Of a stretch of DNA of 64,000 nucleotides, positions 46,976-62,000 are shown piece after piece. The notes under the pieces are model-generated. The model saw nothing but the letters and a program-made list of their open reading frames with translations, ran no database searches and had not been told where the DNA came from. The DNA comes from Thuidium tamariscinum (lineage: Eukaryota; Streptophyta; Bryopsida; Hypnales; Thuidiaceae), in contig OX344752.2 in NCBI GenBank assembly GCA_947034885.2, forward strand, positions 20,731,386 through 20,795,385, given 5' to 3'. The translations under genes and the position numbers were made by a program. Position 1 is the stretch's first letter, and every line of letters begins with the position of its first letter.

Positions 46976-49591
46976 TTAAGAGAAGTCATCTAATTTGCAA
47001 GGTTGGTAGACATTTGGTCTTGAAAAAAATACTAGTGTATAGCTCAAAAACAACTTATCTGTTTGATTTGTAGTTGATTCAAGCACATTTTCATTACTTG
47101 ATTGGAATTGTTAAACTAGGGTATCAAAGTGATTTCTATTGCATAATGTTCTTCTATTGTCCCCCCAACCCCCCTCTAGCTTGTAACCATTAATTTACTC
47201 TCATGTAGATGTTGAAAGGTCTAAATACTAGGCTAGAGGAATTTGAAAAAACGAAAAAGGTAGGATTAAATGCGGAGTGCCATACTCATTTCTAGCAAAC
47301 TTGTAATCCAAATTGGAGCCTAATAGGAACCTTGTTAAGAATTCAAGCCCACTTGAAATGCCAAGGGACCTTCTAGCCTTGTATATTTTTTGGCCCTTCA
47401 ACTAGCTAATGAAAACATGTTCTTTTCCAGCAAGGTTCTCACAAGGGTGGTTCATTCTTTTTTTAAGCTAAGCCACCAACTTCTATGGTGATGTTCTTTG
47501 AGTTTCTAATAATTGTTTTTGGAAAGACAATTGGAATTGCTATCCAACCAAAGTCACTTTATATTTTGAGGAATATATTACAAATAGTGATCGCTAATGA
47601 CACCCACTTCATACAGTGTAGATAATTTAGACATTGTTGGTGCAATGAGAAAGTAAAATATGCCTTTGAAGTGAACTTTTAGAACAAAGTACTTAATGTA
47701 CCTCCCTCACCGAAGGTAAGTTTGAACAAAGACAATGACAAAGTCTCTCACTATGTAGCTCCATTTTTGTTTTTTTTGCAAACACAAACAAAATTTGAAT
47801 GTTGCTTGTAAAAACTAAATTTTAGTATCCTATTATCTTGAATTTTGTTTCAAATTCTTATTTCCACATTTCTAAATTCCATCAAATTAGATAGGTTATC
47901 TTTCGAAAAACTTTAGATGAATGAGAAGGCATTCCAACAAAACATTGGCCATAAGCACTCTAATCATCATTTGGAATATGGACTTTGGGTTACTCCTAGG
48001 TGAAGATAATCACCACCTAAGGTAGCAAGCTCTGAAATGGTGCAGACATTAAGAACCATCCCTATGTAAGGTCTATAAGTAATGCACATGATTGCTAGAA
48101 TGGAGCTCATTTTTTGAAGGGAGTGTGATTCAAAGTGTACAATTTTCAGATAGTAAGCAATGAATGAGGGCTACAATTATGGACTGTTAATCACTATGTA
48201 ATGATTAATTAAATGACTAACTTGAAAATTCAAATGATACTTGACAATAATTGATCAAAAGATGTTATTTTAGAAGCAAATGCACTTTTGAAGTAATGAG
48301 TTGTCAAACATTATTGCAAGGATGGGACATGTGTGATGCTCCATTTCTGACATAGTATTGGGGCATTCATGGAACTATCATGAACATCCTTAAGTACCCT
48401 ATTTATTAATTTTTGGACTCACTTGCTCCATTCCAAGGCAGATTTTTATTCATTACTGCTATACTCTATGAGCATCACTAGCAACCTATGCATCTTTCAC
48501 TTAGAAAAAATATACCTAATTCATTATGAGTCCAAAAATTACAATTTCAATTGCCAAAGATTACTTTATCATTTCTCTTTCAAGCCCCCCCAAATAAAAA
48601 TTATTGGGCAAGTCCTCTCTTCTGCAGAACTGATTTTCTCCTGAGAAGCTCCATTTCTGAGCCTCCTCCTATAATAGGAGACACCTCCCTAAATTCATCT
48701 CTCCAAACTCTTGTACAATGGATAATTAAACACACATTGATTTGTGAATGTGCATCACCTCAACATCATAACACTGACTACATGTCACCTTGCTTCCCAA
48801 AAAATAAAATATGATACAGATGTTACCAAGCTGCGTGGTGTAGGCTCTAGCGCAAAACAGTTCATTATCAATGTACAAGTATTTTATTCTGGATATGTTT
48901 CTAAGAAAGTACAGCTAACACAAAATGAAAAGAACATCTACCTTCCAGGATTGCAGACCTCAGCCGCAAGCTCCGTACTACCTGTGAACAACATTAACCC
49001 AAAAGGCTTTCCTCTGCCTCAAAAAAAACACTTTTAATCTGCACGCTGTACTATAATCTGGACTGCAAAAAGGCTCCTTATCAGTAAAAATCTTAGTACC
49101 CACATCACCTTACTTCATTGGTTACACCCAAATCGGGAACTTCTGAAGCACGATATGAATGCGAAAACTGAATGTAATGTCCAACACGGTCCCTGTTCAC
49201 ACGATTACGCTCGGAACAGAAGAAGGCATAACAAAGGAGGACATCAAAGCAACCTTGACAAAAAGCCTGGCAAACTGCTTGCTGGATCTACTGCAGCAAG
49301 TTCTGCTTGGTAAGTATAAACAGGGTCCCTGAATGCAGTGCATGTGAATGTGGATCTCTCTCCCCCCCAGTCTAGAAATTTCTGAGACTGGACATTCATG
49401 TTCTGAACTCAAAGAGGTTAAACCTGAAAAAAAAAATTCTACCTTGCAGAGTCAAGGGTGCCAAGCAGCCCTCCTTATGGATCACGCCCTTTTCCCTCCG
49501 GCATAGAATCCCGCCCGAGATACAATCCTTTTGTACATAATGCATTGCCACCAATGCTACCACTTCAACCCGTCCCCGAGTCTCAGCTCTG
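46976..49591. other. AT-rich DNA; 3' flank of the small membrane-protein gene
   Basis: No gene recognised. The last few hundred bases before 49592 are probably 3' UTR of the minus-strand gene; the end point is not clear. Confidence 0.4.
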
Positions 49592-51187
49592 TCAGACCCG
49601 TTTCTTGGGCAGGCTGATATTCTTCATAAAATTGAACGCGATGAGCACGGATATCAGTTGCAACAGGGCCCCTGCACAACAGAGGAATGGAACTGTGTGC
49701 GTGAGGGAAAGTCTAGTACTCGACAAAGTAAGAAAGACTCTGCTCCCGTGACTTGGGAGGCAACTGTGACAACAAAACTCCAACAAGAAATATATATGCA
49801 TCTTCAATTGAAACAAATAGTGCATTCTGGAAGACGCTATTACTGATTGATCATAAAGGCTTGAAAAATCTACCTGCCAACTCTACCACCCCTTCAAGAG
49901 TACAATAAAGAACTCGATGGTAGTCACCAGTAACCTGAAGATATTCCCAGTTGTCCTTCCACTGCAGTCATGTCAGTAAAAACCCTCAGTACCCCAGTTC
50001 TTATGATACCAAGCCACAAAAAGAATCCATATTTGGAGGAACTAGATCACAAGCATTGAGTTTATTCAATACCCAATCAATAGTTGAGTTTCGAAGCAAC
50101 GTGACTTCAGACCACGTCATTAAGTTCACAGCAGATTTGTGAATACACTGTACCAAGACCAGTGGAAAGAAAAACAGCCACCACAAATCAAAACCCAAAT
50201 TATGCAGAACTTCTTGCCTTTCCAACAAAGTGACCCGATGCGAAGGGAATTAGAGAAAGTCCAACAGCAATGAATGTCACGAAGATGTAAAGCTTGAGCA
50301 ATTTAGAGCCTCCTTTCGAGCCTGTTACACCCGAAATCCAATACACGACACCAAGGATCAACGAACGGGTCAGCTTTAAGTCAAAAAAATCTCACCGACA
50401 TATTTGGGAAACCCTAAATCTGAAAGTGTCACTCAATCATTTCCAAGTGTCCAATTGCACAAACACGGTATCCAGAATGTCACATTAGAGAGGTGGGACT
50501 GAACCCTATTTAAACAAAGCTCTCTCAACCTTTTTGAAAGACACACTCACCTAACGTTCCTAGAAGCACAGCTGCTCCACCAAAAGCACAAGAAGTCACC
50601 AGCTCGTAGTTCGGAGGGTCTCCATTCAGTGCCCCAAGACAAGCCCATGTCGCTTTCAAGATCTGCAAAATCGCCTGCCAAATCTCACCAAATTCAATCC
50701 CCTTCCGAATTTCCAAAACCCCCCCCAATAAACCGCAATCAGAACTTAACAAAACTCTTGCCACCCTTGAAGCAGCTCATTTTCTTTCCTCTTCTATTAA
50801 CAACCTCAGAAGCCAAAGCTCATGAGCTCACCGATCACTTCCATCCCACCCCAAAAAATTTCACAAACCCCACAAGGGAGAGAAGAAATCGAATTCAAAG
50901 GACCCTAAAAACACCCCAAACACAGAGAATCCATACCTGCAACGACACAAACTTCCGAAGCGTGACCCGCCCTTCCGCCGCTCTCTTGTACCCTACACAC
51001 ACAATCCAAATCCGAACACCTTGTCACACAAGAATCCCCCTACCCCAAGACAAAACCCGACGACGACGACGACGACGACAAACACAACCACAACAACAAC
51101 CACACACACACACACGAAAAAACTTGGCGGGTTGTTTGTTTTCCATTAATGAGATGAAGGAAGGTACGCACGGTCGTCAACAGTCAT
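49592..51187 (-). CDS. Small predicted four-pass membrane protein, family not recognised
   Basis: Six coding exons: 51187-51172, 50992-50937, 50662-50551, 50321-50227, 49961-49874, 49671-49592; joined frame open, 148 residues. It starts MTVDD, then a basic stretch (YKRAAEGRVTLRK). Hydrophobic segments: about 22-33 (SLQILKATWACLG), 44-60 (SCAFGGAAVLLGTLG), 70-88 (LYIFVTFIAVGLSLIPFA) and 119-138 (GALLQLISVLIAFNF). The tail is short and basic (SLPKKRV). Between the third and fourth segments is a soluble part with WKDNWEYLQVTGDYHRV. No signal peptide is evident. The first exon is only 16 coding bases with a GTGCGT donor, and the donor after exon 4 is GTTGGA, so both are the least certain joins. 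Exons 3 to 6 are better supported because phases agree across them. Confidence 0.62.
51058..51118. repeat. (CGA)n and (CA)n microsatellites in the upstream intron
   Basis: About seven CGA units followed by an interrupted CAA/CA stretch, inside the first predicted intron of the membrane-protein gene. A short (CAGC)n run lies at 51255-51274. Confidence 0.85.
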
Positions 51188-51600
51188 GCGGTAGGCGTAG
51201 TCATATCCATCCGTGCCCACAGGTCTGTTGCCGCCCTCCATCGCTGCGAACAAGCCAGCCAGCCAGCCAGCCAGCAAACAAACAAGGAATGCAAGCAACC
51301 TCCCCTAAACCAACAGCCCTCCGTTTCTGTATATTTGGCCTTCCTAGGAAGCCAACAAGTTTGAATCGTTCCTCCTAGACATGATCCTGGGGGTAATCCG
51401 CCATGGGAGGGTATCTATCTGTGCATTGCAAGGGGGAATAAGAGGAGGCGATGGCTGTGCCTCGGGGAGGGGGAAGCGCAAGGCCCTGGCCGGGGGATCT
51501 TATTGAAAGGGAGAGTAACTGAACTTAGTGAGGGCGAACGAAAAGGAGCGAGGGCTTCCGCCTTGGGGAGGGGGCCCGGAAGACTTGGATCCCAAAATTC
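51188..51600 (-). promoter_or_regulatory. Upstream region of the small membrane-protein gene
   Basis: GC-richer sequence, presumed leader and promoter. No TATA box was assigned. Confidence 0.4.
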
Positions 51601-54600
51601 TTCAGGTAACTTACAACCCAGGTGGATTTTTTGGGTTTTTTAAATCTCCCATTTAACTTATTTAACCGGGGAAATCATCCTCAAAGGTACCATGTGAATC
51701 AATTGCTCAAGAAAAAGAAAAAGAAATCAAGAGCATTTATTGGAGGTAACACTTCTATGCAAGACCTCTCCTTTCTGCACAAACTTTGAAGGATGAAATT
51801 GTGTACTTTTGGCTTACGTAGAAGGATTCTTTGCCATCCATTGGACACTTTTAGACCACCACATTGTTATAGGTTTAAGATAGTATAAAAAAAAATTTGG
51901 TGGGATAATGCAATTATTTATATCTACATAAATAGATGAAACATGCAAAAATGAAGATAAAACTTAAATTATCCATCCAAAAGAGTATACATTCATCCAA
52001 TAAAGAATGATTTTGAGCTTAGAATATGTAGTAAGTCATCAATTTCATTAATTGCAAATGGAATAATATATTGTATAATATTTATCCTCTCCAAAAAATT
52101 GCATTACTTTTGAGCAAAATATCACCAAAAAAACCTTGTTGGTAATTGGGTTGTCAGTATTATCTAATATGGGGTATACATTGCTTTCTCTGATGTATCA
52201 ACAATGAATGTATTAGGGGAGTGACACTTTTAGAGTCTTATGTAATTCCAACATCAAAATTCGTAATCAATTTGACAAATATTTCCTTCTAAAGATGTCA
52301 TGGGTTAGATGCCAATTCAATTTTTCTTTCAAGGAAAATATAATTAAATTTTTTTTAATAAGGAAACCCCTCCAAATTACAAACCACTTCTTTAATGGTT
52401 AAGACACTCTATTTTGATGTTGAGCCAAGCTTTGAAGTTAAGTTGAATCTCAACAAATTTATATTTTTAGTGTTTTATTCTTTAGTCAAATACATTTTAA
52501 GTTCTATTTTTAGCTTTAAAAATCCAATTAACAAAAAAAATATGTTAGTGATTTTTCTATTGAAGATTTTGTACAAGGGGTGTATTAGCTTCCTGGGATC
52601 TTGGGGAGAAAGTTACATTGGAAATTCAATTTGAAAAATTTTAGAGTAAATTTTAGAAAGTGATAAATTTATTATGATATACACGTTAAGTGCATGTTAT
52701 TCTTATTACATTCTTTAACCTCAAATTTATTTCATCACTTCAATTTCAAAATTTACACTAGATATTGGCATTAAATTTAGCATTTTTTATTACAAGAAAA
52801 AAAATGTCATGTAGATTGCAATAGTGTTAGTATTTAAGGATGAAAATGTGAGCATGTGAGTCTTGAGCATATTATATAAGAAGATTTTCTACAACCATTG
52901 AAGGTGCTTATAACATAAACACCTATAATATAGGTATTTATGCCGGGATTTATACATAGATGCACTATAATCAATGAAGATTTTTCTAATATAGACTTGT
53001 ATGTACTAGGTGTATAGTCTTCTAGGCTCATGGATTCACACCTCTACACTCACATATTAGCAATCCTCATATAGATTGTACTGACTTCAATAAGGTTTTC
53101 TTCTAATGATACCTTAAAAGATTTTGTAAACTTCAATCCAATTTCAAGTTTTTAACCCCTTCATGATCCAAAATTATAAACTTTAAAATCTATATATAAA
53201 TGTTGTTGTATTCCCTTTTCCTAAATGATCCTTGATCCATCTTGTTTAGAAGTTATATAGTTACAATTTTAAAAGACTAAAAATTTACCAAAAATATGAC
53301 ATGTAAATTCTTCTAATTAAGCAATTGAACATTAAATTACTAATTTTTTGATTTGTTAGATCTTAATAGATGTCAAATAGTTATTTTAGATTTCTTTTGT
53401 ATGCGTTTTTGGCACATCATATAAATTAATTGTGATTGATTTTCAAACTACTCAAAATAGGCATATAGATAGAGGTTGTACACTTAAAGCAAGAATCTAT
53501 TGGTGTGAATTTTTCAAAAAAATGAAAAATTAGTTACATTATGAGTTACATTAGAAGCCATCATGTTCGTACTACTTTGATATATTTTTGTAGTACAAGC
53601 TTCAGGAAATTACTTCTTTATAATTTGGTAGTTTTTATTTGTGTTAACTTGGAATTAAAAGAAGGCTACATAATCAATACATTTATTAAATTTTAAATTT
53701 TTTTTCCAAAATATCTAAATATATTTTGAAACTATTCTATTAATAATTTCATGTGAATTTACAATTCACTATTTTTCTAAGAATTTATATAAATTTTATC
53801 TCTTGTAGATAAATAGTATTATATCTTTTAAGTTATGTAATTTTTGAAGTGAATGTAAGTGATCTCTAAAGACTTTATGTTAGAGCCAATTTTGACAAAG
53901 AAGTACCATTTAATTGCCATGTCAAATTTTGAGAGATCCACATCACACCAAACTAAATCACAAGGTGGCACATGGTACTTTTTGCCCAAAATGACTTACT
54001 TCTGAATGCATTAAAAACTCTCAAATGTACCTTACTAGAACATTGTAGATAACATTCAAAGAGAAAAAAACCAATGTAATTCTAATTCCATTGTTTGGAT
54101 TGGTTTAGCTTTTGAGCTTGCTTATATTAAATCCAAATTTTCCCATAAGCTGGAGTAATAGGTAATCTACTATAATTTTGACACTATATGTTTAGCAAAT
54201 GTTCATCCTATCAAGAAATTGGATCATAACTTCTTCATAGTTTTCATTGTGATGTTTTGTTCTCATATTGGAATATGATATCTATGGCTTGTTTCAAAAA
54301 CACATAAAAATACTAGAATAGGTCATGCTTTAATCCCTAAATGCCCGAGGTACCAAAATCTAGTATTTGTAAAAATTTGAAGTTTAATAAAATCTAATAT
54401 AATTTTTATTTTTAGTAGTTTCTAATTTTAGAAAGTTCTTTCTGAAGTCTAGTTTTTGTGTCAAAATCTGATTTGGAAAATGAATGATAATGATTTTTTT
54501 ATTCAAGATTTTGTACAAGGGTATTGATTGCAATCTGAGTTCATTTTTGTAGTGTTGAGAACTCTTGAAAATGAGCTTCAAATACGCTAGATCTTAGAGA

Positions 54601-55900
54601 AAAAATCACATTCAAAATTCATTTGCAAAAATTGTAGAGTAGATTTTGAGAAGCCATAAATTGATTGGAGTTATGCATATTAGGCCCTTTAACCTTGTAT
54701 TTTTTTGGTCACCAACTTTTTAGATTTCACTTACGAAAAGAGGTTAGAAAGACTTCACATCACTTTTGCACTTTTGACCTCTAACAAGTCTAATTTGAAT
54801 TTATACAATTACAATTCAAAACATTGATACAACTCATCAAAATTTTGGCATTTTGTTCAACTTAGAACAAATTCCAAGAAGCTCAAAATAGGCTTTGGGC
54901 ATTTAGGGGTTAAGAGAGTAGATCATTTATTTATTCCACCTACATAATTTGCTAAATTATCTTCTAATAAATTGTACATCTCCTAGTGTGCAAAAGCAAA
55001 TAGGAGTCTCCATCATTTATTATGCCAATGTACTATTTGTAGAAGAAAAATAAATTGTATTTGAAAAAGTTGCTAATCCTTGCAAATAAACAATCTTTAT
55101 AGGGTCAATAAAATTCTTTTGGCAACAACTTTAGTAGTATATTTCTAGTCCAAAAATTGCCATTATGTGCTTGTTGTATGGATGGCAATGCTCCTCTTTG
55201 GTGCCAAGTATTTGAACCATTGTATCAAAATACATGCAAAATAGTAATTAGTCTTTTATTCAAATGATTTTCAATCTAATTTAACCATTAATGGACAATT
55301 GGGCTTGAAGTTGGTCAGCAAATGGAAATTTTGAAAGGTTCTTATAAAGTCAATTTTGAATCAAACTTTATGGAATTTTGATAGATACATTGTACATATA
55401 TATATCTTTTTTGTAAGAACAATCCTAATCTCTTCTTCCCCCATGAATGAGAATGACTCCATCGCATATCATCCATCCATCCACCACGCTATTACAGGTT
55501 TAACATGCCACAAGATAAACTTCAACAGAAATTTTGTGTCAAGAAGGCATAGAACAACAGTTTTAACACTTGGACTAATTTAGACAATTGATCTTCCATA
55601 GCAACCCCTACGGAAGTGCCACAAGAAAACACATCCACCTGTTTCCAGAGCCCAGTAATGGAGGTATTCACCATGAAAGAAATAAGAACCTCCAATTGGC
55701 AACCTAAAAATATACCATTTTCAAAGAAAATCAAGCGCATTATTCAATACCAAACACAGTTGCACTTGCACACCTGTTGCACAACTTCGTCGTCAGGGAT
55801 TTAGTTGACAGACTACACATTCGTGAAGTCAACACCTTTCATAAAATACACTCACCATCTATCACTTCCACCTTTTTTTTTGGTACTAACTAAGCACACT
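51601..55900. other. AT-rich intergenic DNA
   Basis: No gene recognised. 52230-52340 resembles the inner part of the 19433-19738 element (eroded copy), and 52824-53063 is a copy of the GTGTGAGCCTATG family. The rest shows nothing I can assign. Confidence 0.5.
52824..53063. mobile_element. Diverged copy of the GTGTGAGCCTATG family
   Basis: Aligns over its length with 45254-45478 (ATTGAAGGTG, ATAACATAAACACC, TAGGCTCATGG). The inverted ends are eroded. Confidence 0.65.
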
Positions 55901-56072
55901 GAAGAGGTTTTTTCAACCAATTTTTTTCATGATCTCAAATCCTGCCATATCTGAAGGGAGATCTAAACAATGGGGAGAGATTTTTACAGTACCACAATTG
56001 CACAGATTGAAAGTAAAAGAAGAAAAGAGGAAAAAAGAAATGAGGAGATTCAAACCCAAGTCCCAATCTAAG

Positions 56073-59000
56073 TTACACGGGTACGTCTGCATCAATAAAG
56101 CCGGAAGACTCGGGAAGCAAGCGTTGTGTCTTGGAGTTTTGGTCGACGTTCAAGTCGACATGACGCAAGGCTGGGTGCAGATAAGCATCTCGAATGGTGT
56201 TCAGAATCTCGTCCTTTCGCCCGGACTCCTCGTCGGCAATGTCTTTCTTCATGGTGCTCTGCAAAAAGTTAAACCACAGAAAAACTTGATTTTCAGAGTC
56301 ATTCCAGTCCTGGCAATTGATCAACAGAAAGCTTGCCACGAGATCTCAAACAAGGTGGGGAACCCTTTTGCTGTGGCTTTCTTACAAGTCACGAGTTTCA
56401 AAGACAATGGGTGATGACAGTAAATGGGTTCCTAACAGGAAAGGAACCTCCAAGCAGATGGATTCCTAACCATCAACGAATTTAACTTCCAAGACCGCTC
56501 GCTAAGGCTAGACAAATTTCTATCTTTCCACATTTATGAAGAATGATTTGACCTGTGAATTGACTTGCGAACAGATTACTTTCTATTCCTTCCAAACATT
56601 TGAGCCTCGTAACACTTAAAATTATAAGGTGACGGACCCTTTGCTACCCATGAATCAAGTCTCCTTTCGCTGTAACAAATCCTGAATGCAAGCTTGCCCA
56701 AGATTTATGGGCCACTGCAACAAGAAATATTTCTTGTTCCAGTGACACTATACAAGGACCGCCAAACTCCCTGTTCAAGAATGTTATGCAGATAAGAACA
56801 ATGAGAAAGGACGAGAAGATGTACCTCCAGGTTGAAATTCTTGAAGATGGGGAGAAATCGGTGCCGGCAGTGCTCATGAAAGTACCACGTGAGAAACGGG
56901 AGAGGGATGCACCCGAGAGAAGCCGCTTTCAGCCCTTTCGTTGAAAACATCCCAATGAACAGCACTTGCATGAACACGATGCAAACGACGGTTCGGCTGT
57001 GAATTTCCGGCCAGAATTGCCCTCCCGTTTCATACTTGGGCTCATACACATTCAAAACCTGGCATTCCACGAGCATTCAAAACAGATAATTATCATCGGT
57101 CAACATTACAAGTATCTTTCTCTGACCATGTCACTTACCATACCCCGGCGATCAGGGTCAGAAAAAAACATTTCTAAAAACACCTGTCAGTATATTCTTT
57201 TTCCAATAACAAAAAAAATGAGGGAAAAAATGAAATCTCTCTATTTTGAAGGGATCTTCCAAATTAAATTGCCAACTTTAATTCATTATTCAGCAAGGAA
57301 TGTTGATCTTGATCATTGGGTGCAGTATAGTAGAAAACCCTCTAAAAATTTCAACATTGTTTAACACCCATGGATCAACATTGCCCCAAATGTGACAGCT
57401 ACATTTGAACCCCAAAGCATCACTGGTTTCCTAGATATTGATTTCACAAGATGTACACAATCAAAACGTTAGGGTCTATGAGAGCCTAGTGTTGGTTGCT
57501 TGTACACCTAGTGACAACCCAATTTTAAAAATTCATAAGATAATCATACGTTGTCCAAATCATGCATGCTAAAGTGCGTTGCAATCCTCTTTCAATTGCC
57601 AATTCATGCTTCATAATAGAAACTATGCTCAGTTGTAATTAGAGACGCAGCTACGTTTTCTAAACTATCTTTCTGGAGTGGATTCTCTCTGCACGAGGGA
57701 TAATTAGAAAAGACATGCACCTGATTGCGGTAGACCAGGTAGCCCAAGATGAAGTAGATGAGCAGGAACGGGAGGATGAGCGGGTTGATAATGGAATACA
57801 CCAGACCCAGCAGAACAAAGAAGAGCACTGTGGGCAGAGTGCGGTAATAGGGCAACGAAAACACACTGTCCACCAGCGGCTTATGCTTCTCGGCCACCGT
57901 GTGCCGCTTCAGGAAATTCAACACCAGGGTGCCTGATTGCAGAATCTCCAGGGGCATGCCAGTCCAGCCTGACGTCATGATATACGTGATGAAAAAATTC
58001 GCCTGCAGGCTCACAGATTAGAGACAAACAAACAGATAGAGATCTCGACAGCTGTGGACACGTGGACATATAATAAGCCATTTCATTTTGTTCAATGACT
58101 TACAAAACACAGTAAGGTAGAGGATACCAAAACTGTTAGGACCTCATGTAAACTTTTATTGGTTACTCCCTTGTTTCCAACAGCAACTCATCTCCTCCAA
58201 TCAACACTTGGTTGGACTTCAATCAGCAAATTGAGTGTACATGTGACTTAGCTGATTGTCTACAGCCACTGATTTTTGAAGAGCTATGGGATTGTCTAAT
58301 AAATTATCATAAATTGAGTGAGAAAATTGATCTCAAGAGAGAGTGGCTCCGGTGGAACCCAAAGTGATCTTCCCATGTAAGCACAGGTTAACATTGATTA
58401 TACAGTACATTAAATGCATAATGTCACGATTCACTGCCACATTCTCGTCTATATGGATGGGCACGTCTTCATCTTTAAATAGTTTTCATTGGAATATTGG
58501 AAGCATTATTGTGTTTATAATCCAGTTCTAGCAAACTACAGAAAACACTACAATTTCTTAAACAATTTCTTGTGCAATACAGGGTTGATGCAAATGTTGC
58601 AATGGCTGTACTATTAGTATTAAAATGCTAAAGCTGACCAAAAGAGTAACCTCGACCTTAAAATGTGTCAAGCCACTCCATTTGCTCTACAAAAACACTA
58701 TCCAATTCCAAAGCAAGATTCAGTTGAGTGCATTTGAACAGAGTTGAGGATACACGTACTTGATTAGGAACGGCTGCCGCAAGTTTCCTGGGGATACTCT
58801 TGGGATCCTCCGTGAAGGACTGACTAATACTAATCAGGGAACCACCCAAGACCGCAGCCAGAAACACATTCCCAGCAAGCAAACTGAACATTTTCGATGA
58901 CGCATTCCGCTCCTGGTGGCTTATAGACGGGTGACCCTCAATCCGTGACAGGAAGAAAAAGACGCTCGGCACCAAGTACAAGATTAAAGCCAGTAAAAGC

Positions 59001-62000
59001 GCTGGCAGGTACCCTTGCACAAAGGATCTCACAGCTGGGCTGCACCACATATCAATCAAAAACAATCATCAATATATTTGATACATATCTTTCTTTCTAA
59101 ACCCTAAACCCTAAACCCTTTTGAAACCCTTTTAAAGGTCAGCACTTACTACTTATTCCTTCAAAGTGAAACACACAGTTCAGTTCCTTCTAAAAGAGAG
59201 AACTATTCCGCAGTCCTCATTAAGTCTTTCCACCTGCGTAGGGCTGCATATTTCGGTAACCATTTACATACCATGTCATTTCATACTAAGCAAGTTCTTT
59301 GCAAATTCTGCAAAGTGCACACTCTATTAATGGGGGAAAAATAGTGTGTGAAGTAAAAAACTACGGCATGAGTGGACAGACTAAATCAGGACAATGGTAT
59401 ACTTGACAAGACTCCAGGAGAGGATTAAAGAGGGCGTACATATTCAAGATGTTCTGCACAATAATTTCGGGCAAGTATTGCTTCACAGTATCCAGATTCT
59501 CCAGCAATTTAACTGCAAATGTTAAAGGATAGTAGATGAAAGTTATCAAGATGGCCAGAACTGTAGAAATTATTAGGCGAATAAAGATCTGGTTGTGAGG
59601 TATCTCCAGGTTGGGCCAATCTACATCTTGTGGTTCAGGTGCCCATTGAGTCACCCAATACAGAGGGTTTACTGATTGCTGTGTCTGTGCTGTCACTGCT
59701 GCCCCCCAACGCGTTCGCACTGTTACAAATGCTGTGGGTACCTCCTGCACTCGTCACAAAATGTCAATTCAGGATTTTGAAGCAGGCATAGAGAATTATT
59801 AGAATCACTAATTATAGCAATTCTGAATTTCATTTACAAAGCACTGCAGCATTGATTTAGAAGTTTTGCAACGAATGAGATGCAAAGTTCACAGTGCAAT
59901 GCTAAACTTTCAAATATCATATAAGACTGCGACTTTTATGATATTGTAGCGCTAGGGGCAAACAGCCCATTAGAATAAACAGTTGAAGAATTGAGGGTAG
60001 GACAAACTTCAAGATCCTGAAATGGGATTTTGTAGATCTATCAAGTAACAAAAACGAATTTTATAAGGATCAGATTTTGGTTGTAAGTCAAAAGTGCCAT
60101 TTAGGTATCCATAATGTTACAATTGGTACTAGTAAATTAAAATTGACTTAATAAAATATACTCACTTGTCTGCAACGTGAACAGCGAGCGGATTCTTTTT
60201 CAGGTCACTTTGTCTACTAACCTTTTTTTTCTGTCGAAACTCCATCTGGCATTGCCGAACCTGGCGGTGGACGTCCTCCAACTTCTCAATGTGATATTCG
60301 ATGGGATCTTTCACCGGCCCAAAGAGCCCACAAAAACCTGTTCGAGAAGGCTTCCTCTGGCCGGGAGGTTTTTGCTTCAATTCAAATATCTTCAGCTTCA
60401 ATTTCTCCAGTTCATTCTGTAATATAATTTGCATACACCACAAAACCGTTAAAACCCATCTCAAATTTCCTAGAACTTGCAGTCAATGTGCTAGTTCTCA
60501 CTTTTAGTTTCATGAAAAACCAGCAGAGAAACCAAACCCCGAGGTATTCAGCAAATCCTTGCCAATTTACAAGTGACAGAGTTCAGGTTAGAATCTGCCT
60601 TAATTGCATTACAATTGGCATGGTTAACTCGGCTTGATATTCTGTAATACCTCTACAACGGGGGCTAAATTTAGCAAAACTTCTACCAAAACTTTTCTTC
60701 ATACAAGATAAGCTGTGAATGACACAAAGTTAAATTCGAAATTTTAGCACATTTAGTAGTGCTTTTAGCAACTCGAGCAAATTATGAAGATCACATTTGG
60801 GACCACTAGACTCTCTTCGTGAAAACAGGAAAATTTCATCTGATCAATGCTTGAGGTCACGTACCAAGAGGCTTGTGACATGGCTGGATTTATAAACCAT
60901 GTTGTGGGACAAGTACTCAATAGGGTGAAAGCGGCGGAAGAAGTAGTCCACATTGTCACTGTAACTGAGTTCTTCATTCTCAGGCTTTGGAATCGCTTGA
61001 ACGAGCACCGTAAACTGATCAGGCTGAGGAAGCACTCCCGAAAGATAGTCCAACCGCAAGTTTGTCACATGCTTGTACTCCTGGACATTGAAGGAGGAGC
61101 ATAACATATTACCAACTTTTTTTTGAGTTTTGAACAATCATGAGATTCAATCAATATTTGCATTGAAACTGTTCCTCATCCAAACCTGAAAGCTGAAACG
61201 AATTGAAAAAAACGTGGTCTTACAAGGTACAACAACGCGTATGCACTGAATGAGATGAAGTAGAGAACCGCAAAATGAATCCACAACCTGTAAACCACCA
61301 AAACCAAAACAACAAAATAATTGACCAGAAGTTTATTATCCATTATTTAACAATAGAAACATGCTTTCAATCAAGTCGCTAGATTCGCTTGGAAGCCAAC
61401 TAAGTGTACTTTCTATTCTTGATTCAGGCAAGTAGGGGATAATGGTTCTGAATAAAGAGAATTCATGGATTAGTAGCAATAGTAACTTTGCAGAAGAAAT
61501 AAAACCCAGATCTAGTGACTGCCGGTAGTGAAAAAAAAATCTGGTGTCTGGAAAATTACATTCCGGAATACTATGAAATGCTGCTTTCAGGATGCATACC
61601 GCATTGAGCCATAGGAGATGTTGAGGATCGTCAGCTTCTCCAGCGTACCATATTCATGCTTCTCTTTCTCGCTTGGGTTGTCAGCGAGGTAACTGTCTGT
61701 GAAATTGAGAGGCGCCAGGATCCCAAACCCTACTACCGTACAGATCATGAAAAACCGCATGCTGGAAACAGGCCACCCAAGAAAAGCATGTTAGAATTAG
61801 GTCATACTCAAAACTTGAGAGATTACAATTGATCAACTCCTCAACGCCCAGAAACCCCCTCTGGAACCATCTCAAGCCACAGAATTAATTAGTCGAACAA
61901 AGACTAAATTAGTCGATGTCAATTGCATATATATGTACATTAGTCAAAATGATCTAGCCTTAGATTTGTGTTGTCAGGAAAACTAAAAATGTAAAGTTTG

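Noticed and set aside
50629-51378. 249-codon frame on the plus strand
   Set aside because: It is the opposite strand of the membrane-protein exons and of simple repeats (CGA, CA); Thr/Pro/Arg-rich by composition.
59361-59439. Extension of channel exon 6 past the GTACGC site
   Set aside because: The open extension does not match the family and ends in the wrong phase for exon 7; stopping at 59440 gives a natural join.
60162-60221. Read-through of channel exon 5 to a strong GTGAGT donor
   Set aside because: Using it puts exon 6 out of frame and loses the AFVTVRTRWG family block; the GTTAGT donor at 60221 keeps frame.
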